The position numbers were made by a program, and so were the translations under genes. A stretch of 64,000 nt of DNA from Streptomyces sp. NBC_00154 (GTDB lineage Bacteria; Actinomycetota; Actinomycetes; Streptomycetales; Streptomycetaceae). This document shows, in pieces, positions 36,586 through 46,324 of the stretch (position 1 is the stretch's first letter; each line of letters starts with the position of its first letter). Where the stretch lies: contig NZ_JAPEMI010000002.1 in NCBI RefSeq assembly GCF_026342835.1, forward strand, positions 248,001 through 312,000. The letters run 5' to 3'. The notes beneath the pieces were generated by a model, which worked only from the letters and a program-made list of their open reading frames with translations, ran no database searches and was not told where the DNA came from.

Positions 36586-38919
36586 TCAGTTCTTCGTCTC
36601 CCTGCCGCTCGTCGGGGCGGTCACGGTGAGCCGGGCGCCACGGGTCCGATCCGAGGACGGGCCCGTCTCGATCGCGAACTCTCCCGGCTCCATCGCACGC
36701 TCCCACGCGCGGGTGACCGATGCCAGGGTCCGCGCCCCCACCGGGAAGGAGACCTCGGCCTGCTCGCCGGGCAGCAGCTCGATGCGGGCGAAACCGCGCA
36801 GTTCCCGCACACGCGGCCACGACGTCCCGCCGAGCAGCCGGCGCACGTAGAGCTGCACCGTCTCGCGCACGGACCGGTCGCCTGTGTTGTGCACCTCCAC
36901 CGTGCACAGGAGTGGCTCCGCGACTCCGCGCGGCGCGTCCGCATCGAACTCCGCCACCGCGACGCACGCGCGGGACAGCCGGGGTGCGCCGTACTCGACC
37001 GACGTGTAGGCCAGGCCGTGGCCGAACGCGTGGCGTGCGGTGGCGGGCTGGTCGACATAGCCGCGGTAGCCGTGGTCCTTCCCGTTGTAGAAGACGGGCA
37101 GCTGGGCCGCCGACCGGGGCACCGAGACGGGCAGCCGGCCCACGGGTTCCGCCGCGCCGAACAGCACGTCGGCCACCGCGCGCCCGCCCCGCGGGCCGGG
37201 GTACCAGGCGCTCAGCACCGCCCCGGCCCGGTCGGCGAGATCCGGCAGTGCGTGCGGACGTCCCTGGACCAGCACCATGACGACGGGGGTTCCCGTCGCG
37301 GCGACCGCGGCGGGCAGAGCCGACTGTCCTACGGGAAGCCCGAGTTCAGCGAGGTCCACACCTTCCCCGCAGGTCATCTCCACGGGATTGCCGGAGGCGA
37401 CGACCGCGGCTCCGTTGGCGTCGAATCGCGTCCCGGACGCCCGCGCGCTCGAACCGCCGAGCACCACCACCGCGACATCGACGCCGGCGGCGAGAGCGAC
37501 CGCCCCGGGGACGGCCGACAGATCGCCGCCGACGAGATCGCTGCCCCGGGAGTGCGCGACCTCCGTGCCGTCCGGAGCGGCGGCCATGAGGCCGTCGAGG
37601 ACGCTGAGCCCGTGCCGGGCCGCTGGGGCGCGGTGTAGTCGCCGATCTGCTGGGGTACGGAGTCGGCGTTCGGGCCGATGACCGCGATCCGGCGGACGCG
37701 ACTCTCGAGCGGGAGCGTCACGCCGCCGTGTGCGAGGAGCGTGACGGATTCCCGGGGGATGCGCTCGCTCAGCAATTCCGGCCCCGGAGTCGGCGCGCGC
37801 TCCCCGGTGTACGGGTGCTCGAAGAGGCCGGGCCGGAACTTCAGCGCGAGGACCCGTCCGACCGCGGTGTCGAGGGTGCTTTCGTCGACCAGGCCACGCC
37901 GCACGGCCTGTTCCAGCCGGGGGAAGCAGTCGTCCCAAAGACTCAGGTCGGTCCCCGCCCCCAGCGCCGGCCGCCACCGGGTCCCCGGCCAGCCGGACCA
38001 GGCGGTCGAGCGCGAGCCCGTCGGCCATCACGAGGCCGGTGAACCCCCACCGTTCGCGCAGGATCCCGGTCAGCAGCTCCCGGTTGGCCGCACAGGGAAT
38101 GCCGTCGAATTCGTTGTACGCCGCCATGACACCTGCCGCCCCGGCGTGGATCCCCGCCAGAGCGGCCTCCAGATGGATCTCGTGGAGCTCGCGGGCGCCG
38201 AGCTCGGTGGCCGCGCTGTTGCGGCCGCCGACCGTGGCTCCCTGCCCGGCGAAATGTTTGAGTACGACAGCAGCCCGGTCCGGCCCGAAGCGATTCCCCG
38301 GGGGCCCCTGGACGCCGCGCACCAGGGCTTCGGTGAACCGCGCCGCCAGGTACGGATCCTCGCCGAAGCACTCCTCCGCGCGGCCCCAGCGCGGATCCCG
38401 CACCAGGTCGAGCGCGGACACCAGCGCCACATGGCCGCCGCGTGACCGGAGCTGCGCGGCGGCGAGGGCGGCGGCCTCCTCGTACAGCTCCGGGTTCCAG
38501 GTGGCACCGACCGCCTGGTTGACGGGCAGCAGGGTGCCGTCCAGCGCCTGGAGACTGTGCGGCATCTCCTCGACCAGCAGGACGGGGATTCCGAGCCGAG
38601 TGTTTTCCACTACATACCGCTGGACGGCGTCGGAGACCCGCGCGCCGTCCGCCGCGCCGATGCCCGTTTCCGCCGTCACACCCGACCAGAGGTCGGCGCG
38701 CTGCAACCCGTACAGTGCGCCCATCCCGTCGTGGGCGGGCACCTCCGTCCGGAACGCCTCGGTCAGCTCGTGGCCCGAGGAAGTGCGTTCGTACGCGTCC
38801 CACCCGTACATCCGTTGGTTGACCTGGCCCACCTTCTCGGTGAGCGTCATCCGCGCCAGCAGGTCGCGCACCCGGTCGGCGACGGGCGCCGTGGGATCAC
38901 GGAAGAGCGGCTCGGACAT
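36586..38919 (-). pseudogene. GH3-family beta-glycosidase with two frameshifts
   Basis: A family 3 glycoside hydrolase, about 777 residues when repaired. The N-terminal barrel is clear (LLARMTLTEKVGQVNQRM, GIPVLLVEEMPHSLQ, LVRDPRWGRAEECFGEDPYL, AAVVLKHFAGQGA), with the nucleophile Asp in GFTGLVMADGLALDRL. The C-terminal sandwich and fibronectin-III-like domain follow (PGPRGGRAVADVLFG, GHGLAYTSVEYGAP). Between about 37968 and 37609 the frame is wrong: it looks like one extra base near 37968 and one missing base near 37609, leaving about 120 scrambled residues (the correct sequence DESTLDTAVGRVLALKFRPG is in another frame). Either decayed or a base-calling fault. Confidence 0.78.
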
Positions 38920-38998
38920 CGGGTGGCTCACTTTCACGGGGCAGGACAGGGAGGGTGTGCGGTACGGCAATTGGCACGGAGGGGTTCCCGTTCGGGGT

Positions 38999-39016
38999 CC
39001 GGGCTCGCGTGCCCGG
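38999..39016 (-). terminator. Small hairpin between the two glycosidase genes
   Basis: CCGGGC and GCCCGG around six bases, about 30 bp past the stop of the truncated hydrolase. Weak support. Confidence 0.3.
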
Positions 39017-39047
39017 GCCCGGCCGGAACGAAAAGCGCCCCGGCCGG

Positions 39048-39944
39048 TCAGCGCAGTTCGAGGACGCGCACCCCGTACGGGGCGATGAGCACGTCCCTCA
39101 CCGGCTCGCCGCCGGTCAGCTCGCGCAGTTCCCCGTCCGCCGACGGGCGGACGGTCAGCTCCTCGCCCGACTGGCTCACCAGCCACACGTAGCGGGTGCC
39201 GTCCTCGCGGACCAGGGTGTCGGCGGCGACGTACGGCGTGTCGACCGTCACCGGCCGTGCTGCCCCGGCGAGTTCGGCGAGCGCCGCGTACAGCCGGTGT
39301 GTCTGCTCCGGGTTGGCGCGGGCCGTACGGGCAGCCATGTGCTCCAGCGGGTAGGTGGCCAGGACCGTACGGCCCTCGCCCGTCTCGTGACACAGCAGCG
39401 CCGGGCGGCCGTGCGCGTCGGTGGCGACGACCCGTGCACCGGTCGGGACCACCGACAGGTAGGCACGGCTGTCCTCGTTGCCGGCGACCGGGAACGTCAG
39501 GGTCTCGCCCGCGGCGATGGAGCCGAAGTCCTCGGTGAACGTCATCTCCAGGACGTCGTCCTCGATCGGCTCCGCGACACCGTAGGAGAGCTGGAGCTCC
39601 ACGCCGAACAGACCGTCCAGGTCGTGGAACCACGGACCGCGTGTCGTCGGGTGCTCACCCGAGCAGAACGACAGATAGACCGTGGCTCCCTCGCGGGCCC
39701 GGCGTTCCAGCGCCCGCCGGGTGCGGGTGGTCAACTGCCGTGTTGAGGGCAGCAGATACAGTGCGGCGTCGTCCGGCAGCCCGTCCGCCTCCCGGGCGAA
39801 CGCCACGGGCAGGTCCGCGCCGCGCGCGGCCACGTACCCCTGGGCGATGGTGGTCCGGGTCGTCGCACACATGCACAACCTTGCCCTGGGCGCCTGATCA
39901 GAACACTCGAAACCGAGCCCGGCTATCACAGCCTTCTGCAACAC
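39048..39944 (-). pseudogene. C-terminal part of a glycoside hydrolase (N-terminus lost)
   Basis: About 270 coding-like residues that begin abruptly (VAARGADLPVAFAREADGL), continue through a GATase-like domain (ALYLLPSTRQLTTRTRRALE, GATVYLSFCSGEH) and end in a beta domain (RYVWLVSQSGEEL). This resembles the C-terminal half of large beta-mannosidase/GH5- or GH42-type enzymes. The catalytic barrel that should precede it is missing, replaced by unrelated sequence from about 39860. It lies immediately upstream of the GH3 gene on the same strand, so the two were probably one sugar-degradation operon. Confidence 0.55.
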
Positions 39945-39981
39945 GCAGGGGCCTTCTCCGGGCAGCTCCAGGGAAGCGGTG

Positions 39982-40488
39982 TCAGACGGATCGATTTTCC
40001 GCGCTGACCATCCAGGCGTGCTTTTCCAGCGAGTCGATGATCGCGTGCAGCAGGTCGGCCGTGGCGGGATCCTCGCTGTCGACCCGGTCGTGCAGGGTGC
40101 GCAGCGTATCGACGGTGGCGCGCAGGCGTGCCGTGACGAGGTCGACGACGGTGCTCACATTCTGCTCGCCCTCCGGGAACGCGGGGAGGGTGGTGGTCGC
40201 TGCCACGCTGTCGGAACGGCCGTCCGGAAAGGTCGCGAGGGCCCGCATGCGTTCGGCGATGGTGTCGGCGGCCTCCCGCGCGTCGTCGACGATCTCATCC
40301 AGTTGCAGGTGGAGGTCCCGGAAGTTGTGGCCGACCACGTTCCAGTGGGCCTGCTTCCCCTGGAGTTGCAGTTCCACCAGGTCCACCACGATCTGCTGCA
40401 GGGCTCGGGCAAGCTGCGGCGACGCCGTGAAGCCGGCGGAATCGGTCTCTGAACGCCGGGAGCCCCCAGGGGCGGAGGATACGGTCAT
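39982..40488 (-). CDS. dps: Dps-family ferritin-like protein
   Basis: A 168-residue Dps (DNA-binding protein from starved cells). Dodecamers oxidise Fe2+ with peroxide and can coat DNA. The ferroxidase ligands are visible in LQGKQAHWNVVGHNFRDLH (His) and LDEIVDDAREAADTIAER (Asp, Glu). The N-terminal tail of about 30 residues could bind DNA. The ATG at 40488 has AAGGAGA nine bases upstream. A single gene, likely stress-induced. Confidence 0.9.
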   Translation of the reverse strand: MTVSSAPGGSRRSETDSAGFTASPQLARALQQIVVDLVELQLQGKQAHWNVVGHNFRDLHLQLDEIVDDAREAADTIAERMRALATFPDGRSDSVAATTTLPAFPEGEQNVSTVVDLVTARLRATVDTLRTLHDRVDSEDPATADLLHAIIDSLEKHAWMVSAENRSV

Positions 40489-40646
40489 GGCGTCTCTCCT
40501 TCGAGAGCACAAGGGACTGGGCCCCCCGAACGAGAGGCCCGTTGACTGACACCAACAAGCCTACGAACGTCCCTCCGCGCCGCCACCGCTGTTCGGCCGC
40601 CTGGCCGTTCAGTGGCGTCGGCGTTACCTCGACCGGCGACCTGGCG

Positions 40647-41102
40647 TCACCGTGGCGCTATGCGCTCCAGCACCTCCACAGCCGCGGCGATGTCGCAGCC
40701 GTCCAGGCGCGAGAAGACGTGGCGTCGCACGCTCGCGAGGTTGGTGGGCCACGCCTGCTTCAGCTGCTTCTCTCCGGCACTGGTGAGGACGGCGAGCCAT
40801 GCCCGTCCGTCGTCCGGCGACTTCTCACGTATGACCAGCGACTGCGACTCCAGCCGGTTCACTACTCGAGTCATGCCGCTCAGCGACAGCCCGCACACGT
40901 TGGCGAGCTCGCTCATCCGCATCTGACTGTGCGGCGCCTCGGAGAGGTGCACCAGGACCATGTACTCGGTACCGGAAATCGGATGCTCCTCGAGCATGTC
41001 CGCGTCAACGATGCGCGGCAGGAGTGTCATTACTCTGCCCAGAGCCCGAAGGAAAGCCTCCTCATCACGGTTGAGAGGATTGATATTCGCCACGTCTGCC
41101 AT
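40647..41102 (-). CDS. MarR-family transcriptional regulator
   Basis: A 151-residue winged-helix regulator. The recognition region is MRMSELANVCGLSLSGMTRVVNRLESQ, and the wing DDGRAWLAVLTSAG. The C-terminal phrase AWPTNLASVRRH is shared with the MarR protein at 60030 and the broken one near 60.9 kb, so the three are related. MarR proteins usually repress and respond to phenolics or oxidants. The start at ATG 41102 is one of two options (GTG 41108). Confidence 0.88.
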   Translation of the reverse strand: MADVANINPLNRDEEAFLRALGRVMTLLPRIVDADMLEEHPISGTEYMVLVHLSEAPHSQMRMSELANVCGLSLSGMTRVVNRLESQSLVIREKSPDDGRAWLAVLTSAGEKQLKQAWPTNLASVRRHVFSRLDGCDIAAAVEVLERIAPR

Positions 41103-41108
41103 GGTCAC

Positions 41109-41473
41109 AGTGTAAGTGGCTCAGCCCGGCCGCAGGCGACGGCCGTTCATTGATTTACGTTTCGCACTCCGACCATGGAGAAGAGCGGTCGGGATCGGAG
41201 TAACCAGTGGGAATGCAGGTGCGAGTTGCGCAGCAGATGCGATAAGCGACCAGCCTTGTAATTGTGTCGCAAACTCAGACGTATTCCCTAAGGGCTGTCC
41301 CGTAATCCCTGGTGGATCAGCGCGCGGCGTCGGATGCGGTGCATCGCAAGGCGGAGGGGCGTCCTCGTACGGGGCGTATTCGGGCGTTCCGACAATGCGG
41401 CGAGGTGCCGTAGCTGTCGTCGCGTTCCCTCGCTGGGAAGCGGGCGCCCGGGTCGAGATCTTCGTCTCGAGCA
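41109..41473. repeat. Non-coding stretch, possible IS-derived repeat
   Basis: 365 bp without a gene. From 41290 the sequence GGGCTGTCCCGTAATCCCTG and what follows resembles the ends of some Streptomyces insertion sequences or their derived repeats. No partner copy is found in this window, so this stays tentative. Confidence 0.25.
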
Positions 41474-42031
41474 TCACCTCAGTTGTTCGGCGACGGTCTG
41501 TAGGAGTTCGTCGGAGAGGTTCTTGTCGTTGACGGCTCGGGAGATGAGTACGGCGCCGACGAGGGCGCTGAGGGTGAGCATTGCTTCGGCTCGGGTGTTC
41601 TCGGTGTCGTCGTTGAGGCCTGCGATGAGTTCCAGGTAGGTGCGTACCTGCTTTTCGTAGGCGTCTTTGAAGTGTTGGTCGCCGCGTCCGGCGGAGGCTC
41701 CGAGGGTGACGAGTGCGCAGCCGGTGGCGGGTGTGTCCCGGTGCTGTTTAGCGAGGTAGGCGTCGATGAGGCCGGCGCGTGCGTTCTGGTCGTTCTTGCG
41801 TGTGGCGCGTTCCATTTTCGCTGTGCCTTCGGCCAGGGCCACGGCCGAAGCCTGTGCGATCAGGTCGTCGCGTGAGGCGAAGCGTTTGTAGAAGCCGCCG
41901 TGTGTCAGTCCCGCCTCGTTCATGAGGTCTGCGACGCCGGGGCGGGTGACGCCTTCGGTGCGGACCTTGCGTGACGCCAGTCGCAGGACCCGTGCGCGGG
42001 TTGCCGCTTTCTCTGCCTGTGAGTGGCCCAT
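41474..42031 (-). CDS. TetR/AcrR-family regulator
   Basis: A 185-residue TetR regulator. HTH: RVLRLASRKVRTEGVTRPG then AGLTHGGFYKRFASRDDLI (recognition helix). The ligand domain has TPATGCALVTLGASAG. This resembles TetR proteins that control drug or solvent efflux; the MFS exporter at 42442 is divergent, making it the likely target. The ATG at 42031 fits the family N-terminus. Confidence 0.88.
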   Translation of the reverse strand: MGHSQAEKAATRARVLRLASRKVRTEGVTRPGVADLMNEAGLTHGGFYKRFASRDDLIAQASAVALAEGTAKMERATRKNDQNARAGLIDAYLAKQHRDTPATGCALVTLGASAGRGDQHFKDAYEKQVRTYLELIAGLNDDTENTRAEAMLTLSALVGAVLISRAVNDKNLSDELLQTVAEQLR

Positions 42032-42441
42032 GTCCGTCCCTGCCTTCCGTGGGGCGGCGTGGTGGGATCGCCGCGCGACTGGATGATGGCCATCATGCAC
42101 CTGTGCCCCGTATGGGCGTCTTGTAGTGACTTGCGTTTGACCTTCAGGATGACGAGCGTAATCTTGCATGTGGATGATGGTAAACATCCATGAAGGCACT
42201 CGACCCGGCCACCGGCGAACTCGTCGAATCCGAGTTCGTCTGACGGCGGACCGCCTCTGCCTAGCCGCAGGAGCAGGACTCTGCCCTGCGAGGCTGCCAG
42301 GCGACGTCGCCGCCAGCGCCGGATCCGACCATGAGCTGAACGTCGCGACACGGCACTTCCCGACGGGCTGTTGACGCGGTCCCCCTGCGTGCGACCGCGT
42401 CTTCGCCTGTCACGCCCGTGAATCACGCACATGAGGAACCC
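42032..42441. promoter_or_regulatory. Divergent promoter region TetR / MFS
   Basis: 410 bp. A 17-codon ORF (MKALDPATGELVESEFV) at about 42190 looks like a chance or relic frame. An AT-rich patch (about 42140-42195) near GGATGATGGTAAACATCCATG likely holds promoters and an operator: GGATGATGGTAAACATCC is a partial inverted repeat. Confidence 0.4.
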
Positions 42442-43680
42442 ATGACCTGCGAAGCCACCACCCGCCCGGACGTGAAGCGGGGAACCATCCCCGTCTTCGC
42501 CACGGCGACTGCGATCACCGTTTCCAACATCTACTTCACCCAGCCACTCCTCGACGAGATTGCCCGGGGCTTTCACGCGTCGGCCTCAACTGCCGGGCTG
42601 GTGGCCACGACAGGGCAGATCGGCTACGCGCTGGGCATCATCGCCATCGTGCCGCTCGCCGACGCCGTACGGCTTCGCCGACTGTCCACCGTTCTGCTGG
42701 TGATCACCGCCGCTGCACTCCTCGCGGGGGCCGCCGCACCCTCGGTCGCTCTGCTGAGTGTGGTCACCCTCATACTCTCCGCGACCACAGTGCTCCCGCA
42801 GGTCATCATGCCGACCGTCGTCTCCATGGCGACTCCCGGCAACGCCGGTCGTGTCCTCGGAGCGGTGGGGACGGGTTTGACCATGGGAGCCCTACTCTCG
42901 CGCACAGCTGCCGGCCTCATCACCGAGGCCGCCGGAACCTGGCGGGCCGGATACGCCGTCGCCGCCGTCGCCACCGGTGCCCTGCTCCTGGTCCTCCCGC
43001 GCTTCATGCCGGCCGACCCGCCCACCCCGGCCGGAACGCAAAAGAGTTATCTCCGTCTGCTGGCTTCGCTCCCCAAGCTCATCACGGAGAATGCGCCCCT
43101 CCGTCTTTCGGCCGCGCTGGGGGCGACGGTCTTCGCGGCCTTCTCCGCCTTCTGGTCCTCACTCGCCTTCCACCTCACGGCTGCCCCGATCGCGCTGGGG
43201 CCGGCGGTGATCGGCCTCTTCGGCTTGTTCAGCGTGCCCGGGGCCCTGGCCGCCCGCTACTCGGGGCGCCTCGCCGACCGTTGGGGCGCGCCGAAGGTCA
43301 ATGCCCTGTCCCTCGCATCGGTGCTGCTCGCCTTCGCCCTGTTCGGGTTTGCAGGCCAGTCGCTGCTCGGCCTTGCTGTCGGCTGCAACCTCCTCGGCTA
43401 CGGAACCACTAGCGGTCAGATCGCCAACCAGGCACGTATCTTTGCCGCTCAGTCCGCGATCAGGGCCAGCCTCAACACCGTCTACATCTTTGCGGTGTTC
43501 GCCGGAGGCGCCGTCGGATCCGCTGTCGCCGGTGTGATGTTCACCGCGTACGGGTGGGCCGGTGTGGTGGCCACCGGACTGGGCTTCGTGCTGCTCTCGG
43601 GAATCGCTCTCGCCTGGCACGCCGTCCGAGTCCGCCACATGGCCGGCGGTACGGCCGTGGCCGCCGACGCCGTTCGGTAG
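42442..43680 (+). CDS. MFS-family exporter
   Basis: A 412-residue, 12-helix major facilitator permease of the drug:H+ antiporter type (ITVSNIYFTQPLLDEIARGF at helix 1, LADAVRLRRLSTVLLV at the 2-3 loop, SGRLADRWGAPKVN at the 8-9 loop). It probably exports a drug or metabolite. The ATG at 42442 has GAGGA six bases upstream; the GTG at 42418 is less likely. Control by the divergent TetR is inferred. Confidence 0.88.
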   Translation: MTCEATTRPDVKRGTIPVFATATAITVSNIYFTQPLLDEIARGFHASASTAGLVATTGQIGYALGIIAIVPLADAVRLRRLSTVLLVITAAALLAGAAAPSVALLSVVTLILSATTVLPQVIMPTVVSMATPGNAGRVLGAVGTGLTMGALLSRTAAGLITEAAGTWRAGYAVAAVATGALLLVLPRFMPADPPTPAGTQKSYLRLLASLPKLITENAPLRLSAALGATVFAAFSAFWSSLAFHLTAAPIALGPAVIGLFGLFSVPGALAARYSGRLADRWGAPKVNALSLASVLLAFALFGFAGQSLLGLAVGCNLLGYGTTSGQIANQARIFAAQSAIRASLNTVYIFAVFAGGAVGSAVAGVMFTAYGWAGVVATGLGFVLLSGIALAWHAVRVRHMAGGTAVAADAVR

Positions 43681-44182
43681 GCACGGGCGGACGGCCGGGT
43701 GACCCGGCACAGCTATCGCAGCCGGCCGCTTCGTCGTTCTTGATGTGGGCTGCCGTCATCTGCGCACGCACGTGCAAGGAGGCGGATGCAGCACGGCCGC
43801 CTCCGTCAATCCCCCTGGTCGAGGCGGTCCGTTCCCAGTATCGGAAGTCTGGTTTCCCCGGCTCGACTTCGCAGGCGGCCTTGGCAGTTCTGTCTCCCGG
43901 TCTGCCGCCATCGGAGGCAGGACCGGTGCCCCACGCCCAGTGCTCACCTGCGGGTTCGTGATCACGGGCCGGAGTGTCGATAGACGGTGCCGTTGTTTGC
44001 CGACAGTCCGCAACCTGGTCCCAGCCTCCCCGGGGCGGTAAGGCGTCCGGATCGCGGCAGCGCGAACGTCGTCGTGCGACGCCCCATCCACCAACGAATT
44101 GTCCGATGGAGTAGCTGCACGGGTATCGATACCCGGCCTGGGGCGGTTGCGGGCAGGACTGGACGTACATGGTCGTCCCACT
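43681..44182. other. Intergenic, nothing certain
   Basis: About 500 bp between the MFS and PadR genes. No gene recognised; no IS end seen. Confidence 0.4.
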
Positions 44183-44201
44183 TACCATGTATTGCATGGT
44201 A
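44183..44201. promoter_or_regulatory. PadR operator candidate
   Basis: A perfect inverted repeat TACCATG-TATTG-CATGGTA overlapping the start codon region of the PadR gene. Placement suggests autoregulation. It is directly followed, sharing two bases, by an 18-bp site of the TnCTTG-N6-CAAGTA type. Confidence 0.55.
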
Positions 44202-44549
44202 CCTGATGTGGCAAGTAAGGGCGGCTCAGGGAAGGCGGAAAGTCAGCTCCGAAAAGGGGTGCTGGAGTACTGCGTCCTGGGACTTCTGCGCAGTGGCGCT
44301 CGCTACGGCGTAGAGCTGCTGGAGGTGCTTGGCACGGTGAACGTGATGACCACCAGCCAGGGGACGATCTATCCCTTGCTGGCCCGGTTGCGCCGTGACG
44401 GCTTGGTGGATACCACCTGGCAGGAGTCCCCGAGTGGGCCGCCGCGCCGCTACTACATGCTGACCCCTCAGGGAGAGGCGGCGCTGACGGAGTTCACTGA
44501 GATCTGGCCACACTTCCGCGACGCCGTGGACCGCTTCATCACCGATTAA
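44196..44549 (+). CDS. PadR-family regulator
   Basis: A 117-residue winged-helix PadR protein (LEYCVLGLLRSGARYGVELL, TSQGTIYPLLARLRRDGLVD, PPRRYYMLTPQGEAAL). PadR regulators repress neighbouring genes until a ligand binds. The start is uncertain: ATG 44169, 44187-type readings or ATG 44196 (MVPDVASKGG). It precedes a HAAS-domain membrane protein by 39 bp, a conserved pairing. Confidence 0.88.
   Translation: MVPDVASKGGSGKAESQLRKGVLEYCVLGLLRSGARYGVELLEVLGTVNVMTTSQGTIYPLLARLRRDGLVDTTWQESPSGPPRRYYMLTPQGEAALTEFTEIWPHFRDAVDRFITD
44200..44217. promoter_or_regulatory. 18-bp MarR-type site (PadR gene)
   Basis: TACCTG-ATGTGG-CAAGTA; five of six arm positions pair. It overlaps the first codons of the PadR gene as annotated. 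Same layout as the sites near 50.3, 58.5, 60.8 and 63.2 kb. Confidence 0.4.
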
Positions 44550-44588
44550 ACGACCGAACTCCCCACTGCCTTTACCTGGAGACTCACT

Positions 44589-45155
44589 GTGAAGACCGTC
44601 GAGCACCCGCTTGCGGTGGCCTACCTGGAGGCTGTGGCACGCGAAGCCGCAGCCCTGGCGCCGGAGCGCCGCAACGAACTTCTTGCCGATCTGACGGAGC
44701 ATATTGCGGTGGCATTCGCCGAGCAGCCGGCCCGCAATGAGGCAGAGGTGAAAGCCGTCCTGGACCGCCTCGGCGACCCCCGCACCATCGTGGCCACTGC
44801 CCGCGAAGGCGAGACCATTGCGCTGCCGACCAGCAAGTGGCACAGCCTTGCCCCGTTGATCTTGCTGCCGGTGGCCGGACTTCTCGGGGGCGTCAACCTC
44901 GTCCTGGGCGGCATTGCCATGATCGCGGGCGTCGTGCTGCTGTGGGCAGCACCTCACTGGAGCAGGCGCGACAAGACCATCGGCACTGCAGCCTCGCTCC
45001 TGGTCCCTATAGCGCTTGTCGGCATAGCCTTCACTGCAGCAACAGCGGGGGCGCTCCTCGAACCGGTGCTGCTCACTCTCGTCGCCACCAGCGCACTGGT
45101 CCCGGCGGCCGCATCGGTATACCTCTTCCGGGCAGGGCGCCGTATGTCGTCATGA
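44589..45155 (+). CDS. HAAS-domain membrane protein
   Basis: A 188-residue protein with an N-terminal HAAS-type helical domain (AYLEAVAREAAALAPERRNEL then DLTEHIAVAF and LDRLGDP) and four membrane helices after about residue 90 (LILLPVAGLLGGVNLVLGG, VLLWAAPHW). HAAS/DUF1700 proteins usually sit beside PadR regulators and are thought to sense membrane state. GTG start after GGAG. The PadR-HAAS pair is one operon. Confidence 0.82.
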   Translation: MKTVEHPLAVAYLEAVAREAAALAPERRNELLADLTEHIAVAFAEQPARNEAEVKAVLDRLGDPRTIVATAREGETIALPTSKWHSLAPLILLPVAGLLGGVNLVLGGIAMIAGVVLLWAAPHWSRRDKTIGTAASLLVPIALVGIAFTAATAGALLEPVLLTLVATSALVPAAASVYLFRAGRRMSS

Positions 45156-45227
45156 TGAGGAATCGCCTGTTCTGGCAGCGTCACCGCCCGCATGGCGCGG
45201 ACCGGGCACCCTGACGGCCGGCGCAAG

Positions 45228-45380
45228 TTCGAGCCGCTTGTCCATGTCGAGGCGGAAGGTGCCGTACGGGTTGATGTGCGACCAGAACCACGCGGTCAAA
45301 CCGCGCCGGTCCTCGTCGCACAGCTTCTTGGCCCAGGCCGGTTCGGCGAGGACCTTGTCGCAACAGCAGGGTGTTGACGT
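45228..45380 (-). pseudogene. Tn3-family transposase C-terminal fragment
   Basis: About 45 codons reading AEPAWAKKLCDEDRRGLTAW and HINPYGTFRLDMDKRLEL, which matches the very C-terminus of Tn3-type transposases (RRAL-PLFW-H-NPYG-F-LDM). The rest of the gene and the ends are missing. Confidence 0.6.
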
Positions 45381-45409
45381 GGTGGAGTAGGTGCAGGACG
45401 AGACCCCGC

Positions 45410-45690
45410 CGCCGGGCGACCTACACCCGACCACACGGAGTCCGGCACCTGTTCACCGCCTACGACCTGAGCAAAGACAAGCTCTACGGCCACATCAAGA
45501 AGACCAAGAACAGATCCAAGCTCCTGGAATTCTGCCGCTACCTGCGCAGCCTCTACCGGCCCGAGGTCCGCATCGCCATCGTGCTCGACAACTTCTCTCC
45601 GCACCTGACGACGAAGAAGGACACCCGGGTTGGCGACTGGGCCGCGGCGAACAACGTCGAGTTCGCCTACACCCCTAATGGGCACCGAAG
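45410..45690 (+). pseudogene. IS630-family transposase fragment
   Basis: About 90 codons: HGVRHLFTAYDLSKDKLYGH, then FCRYLRSLYRPEVRIAIVLD with the second catalytic Asp in VLDNFSPH, and VEFAYTPN where the match stops. The N-terminal half and the final Glu region are gone. It abuts the Tn3 fragment in the opposite orientation. Confidence 0.72.
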
Positions 45691-45730
45691 CGGACGCAGC
45701 ACCAAGGTCTCAACTACTCCAAGACTCTGA

Positions 45731-46324
45731 GGCTTTGAGCCTTTGATGGAGAGGGGCCTGGTGCTGTGTACGGCGGTTGCTCCGTGGCTGCCACCGTGGA
45801 CAGGGCCAAGGTCTATACATCATCAGGGCAGATAGCCCTATCGCCAGACTGACCCGGTCCTGTACCCAGAAGTTGATCAATTCAGCACTGTGTGGCGGTG
45901 GCGGCGGTCGGTGCCGGAGAACCGTTGTGCATCCCCCGGGGCGCTACCTCTTGAACGAGAGTCGGTCCCCGGCACCGTCCGCCCGTCACCATGTCCTGAT
46001 TGTCGGGTCACGTCTGAAAGTCCACCAGGGCCGTTCGAGCCCTCTGCAGAGACGGGCAGGCCCCGGCTTTCACCCGCCGCGTCGCATCCAGTCAGATGAT
46101 CGGATCGTTGTTGTTCGTGGTCCGAGCCATCCGCAGGGATCACCTCTCATCGCACCCGGAGCCTTCGAGCACTGGCCAAGACCGAGGGCCCTGCGGACAG
46201 CTGGGGTCACGAACGGCTAATCGGATGCTGGGCCTTCGAGCCCTTCCATTAGGGAGACGCGTGATCCTGCGCGGCTGCGACCGGCAGCAATGCACCCCGA
46301 ACCAAAGGGACGCGAGAGCACATC
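45731..46324. other. Gap among transposase relics
   Basis: About 590 bp. No gene recognised. Its last 100-150 bp, before the IS110 fragment, may be the non-coding left end of that element. Confidence 0.4.

Noticed and set aside
42190..42243. 17-codon ORF between TetR and MFS
   Set aside because: Too short, with no clear ribosome binding site or family; possibly a relic.
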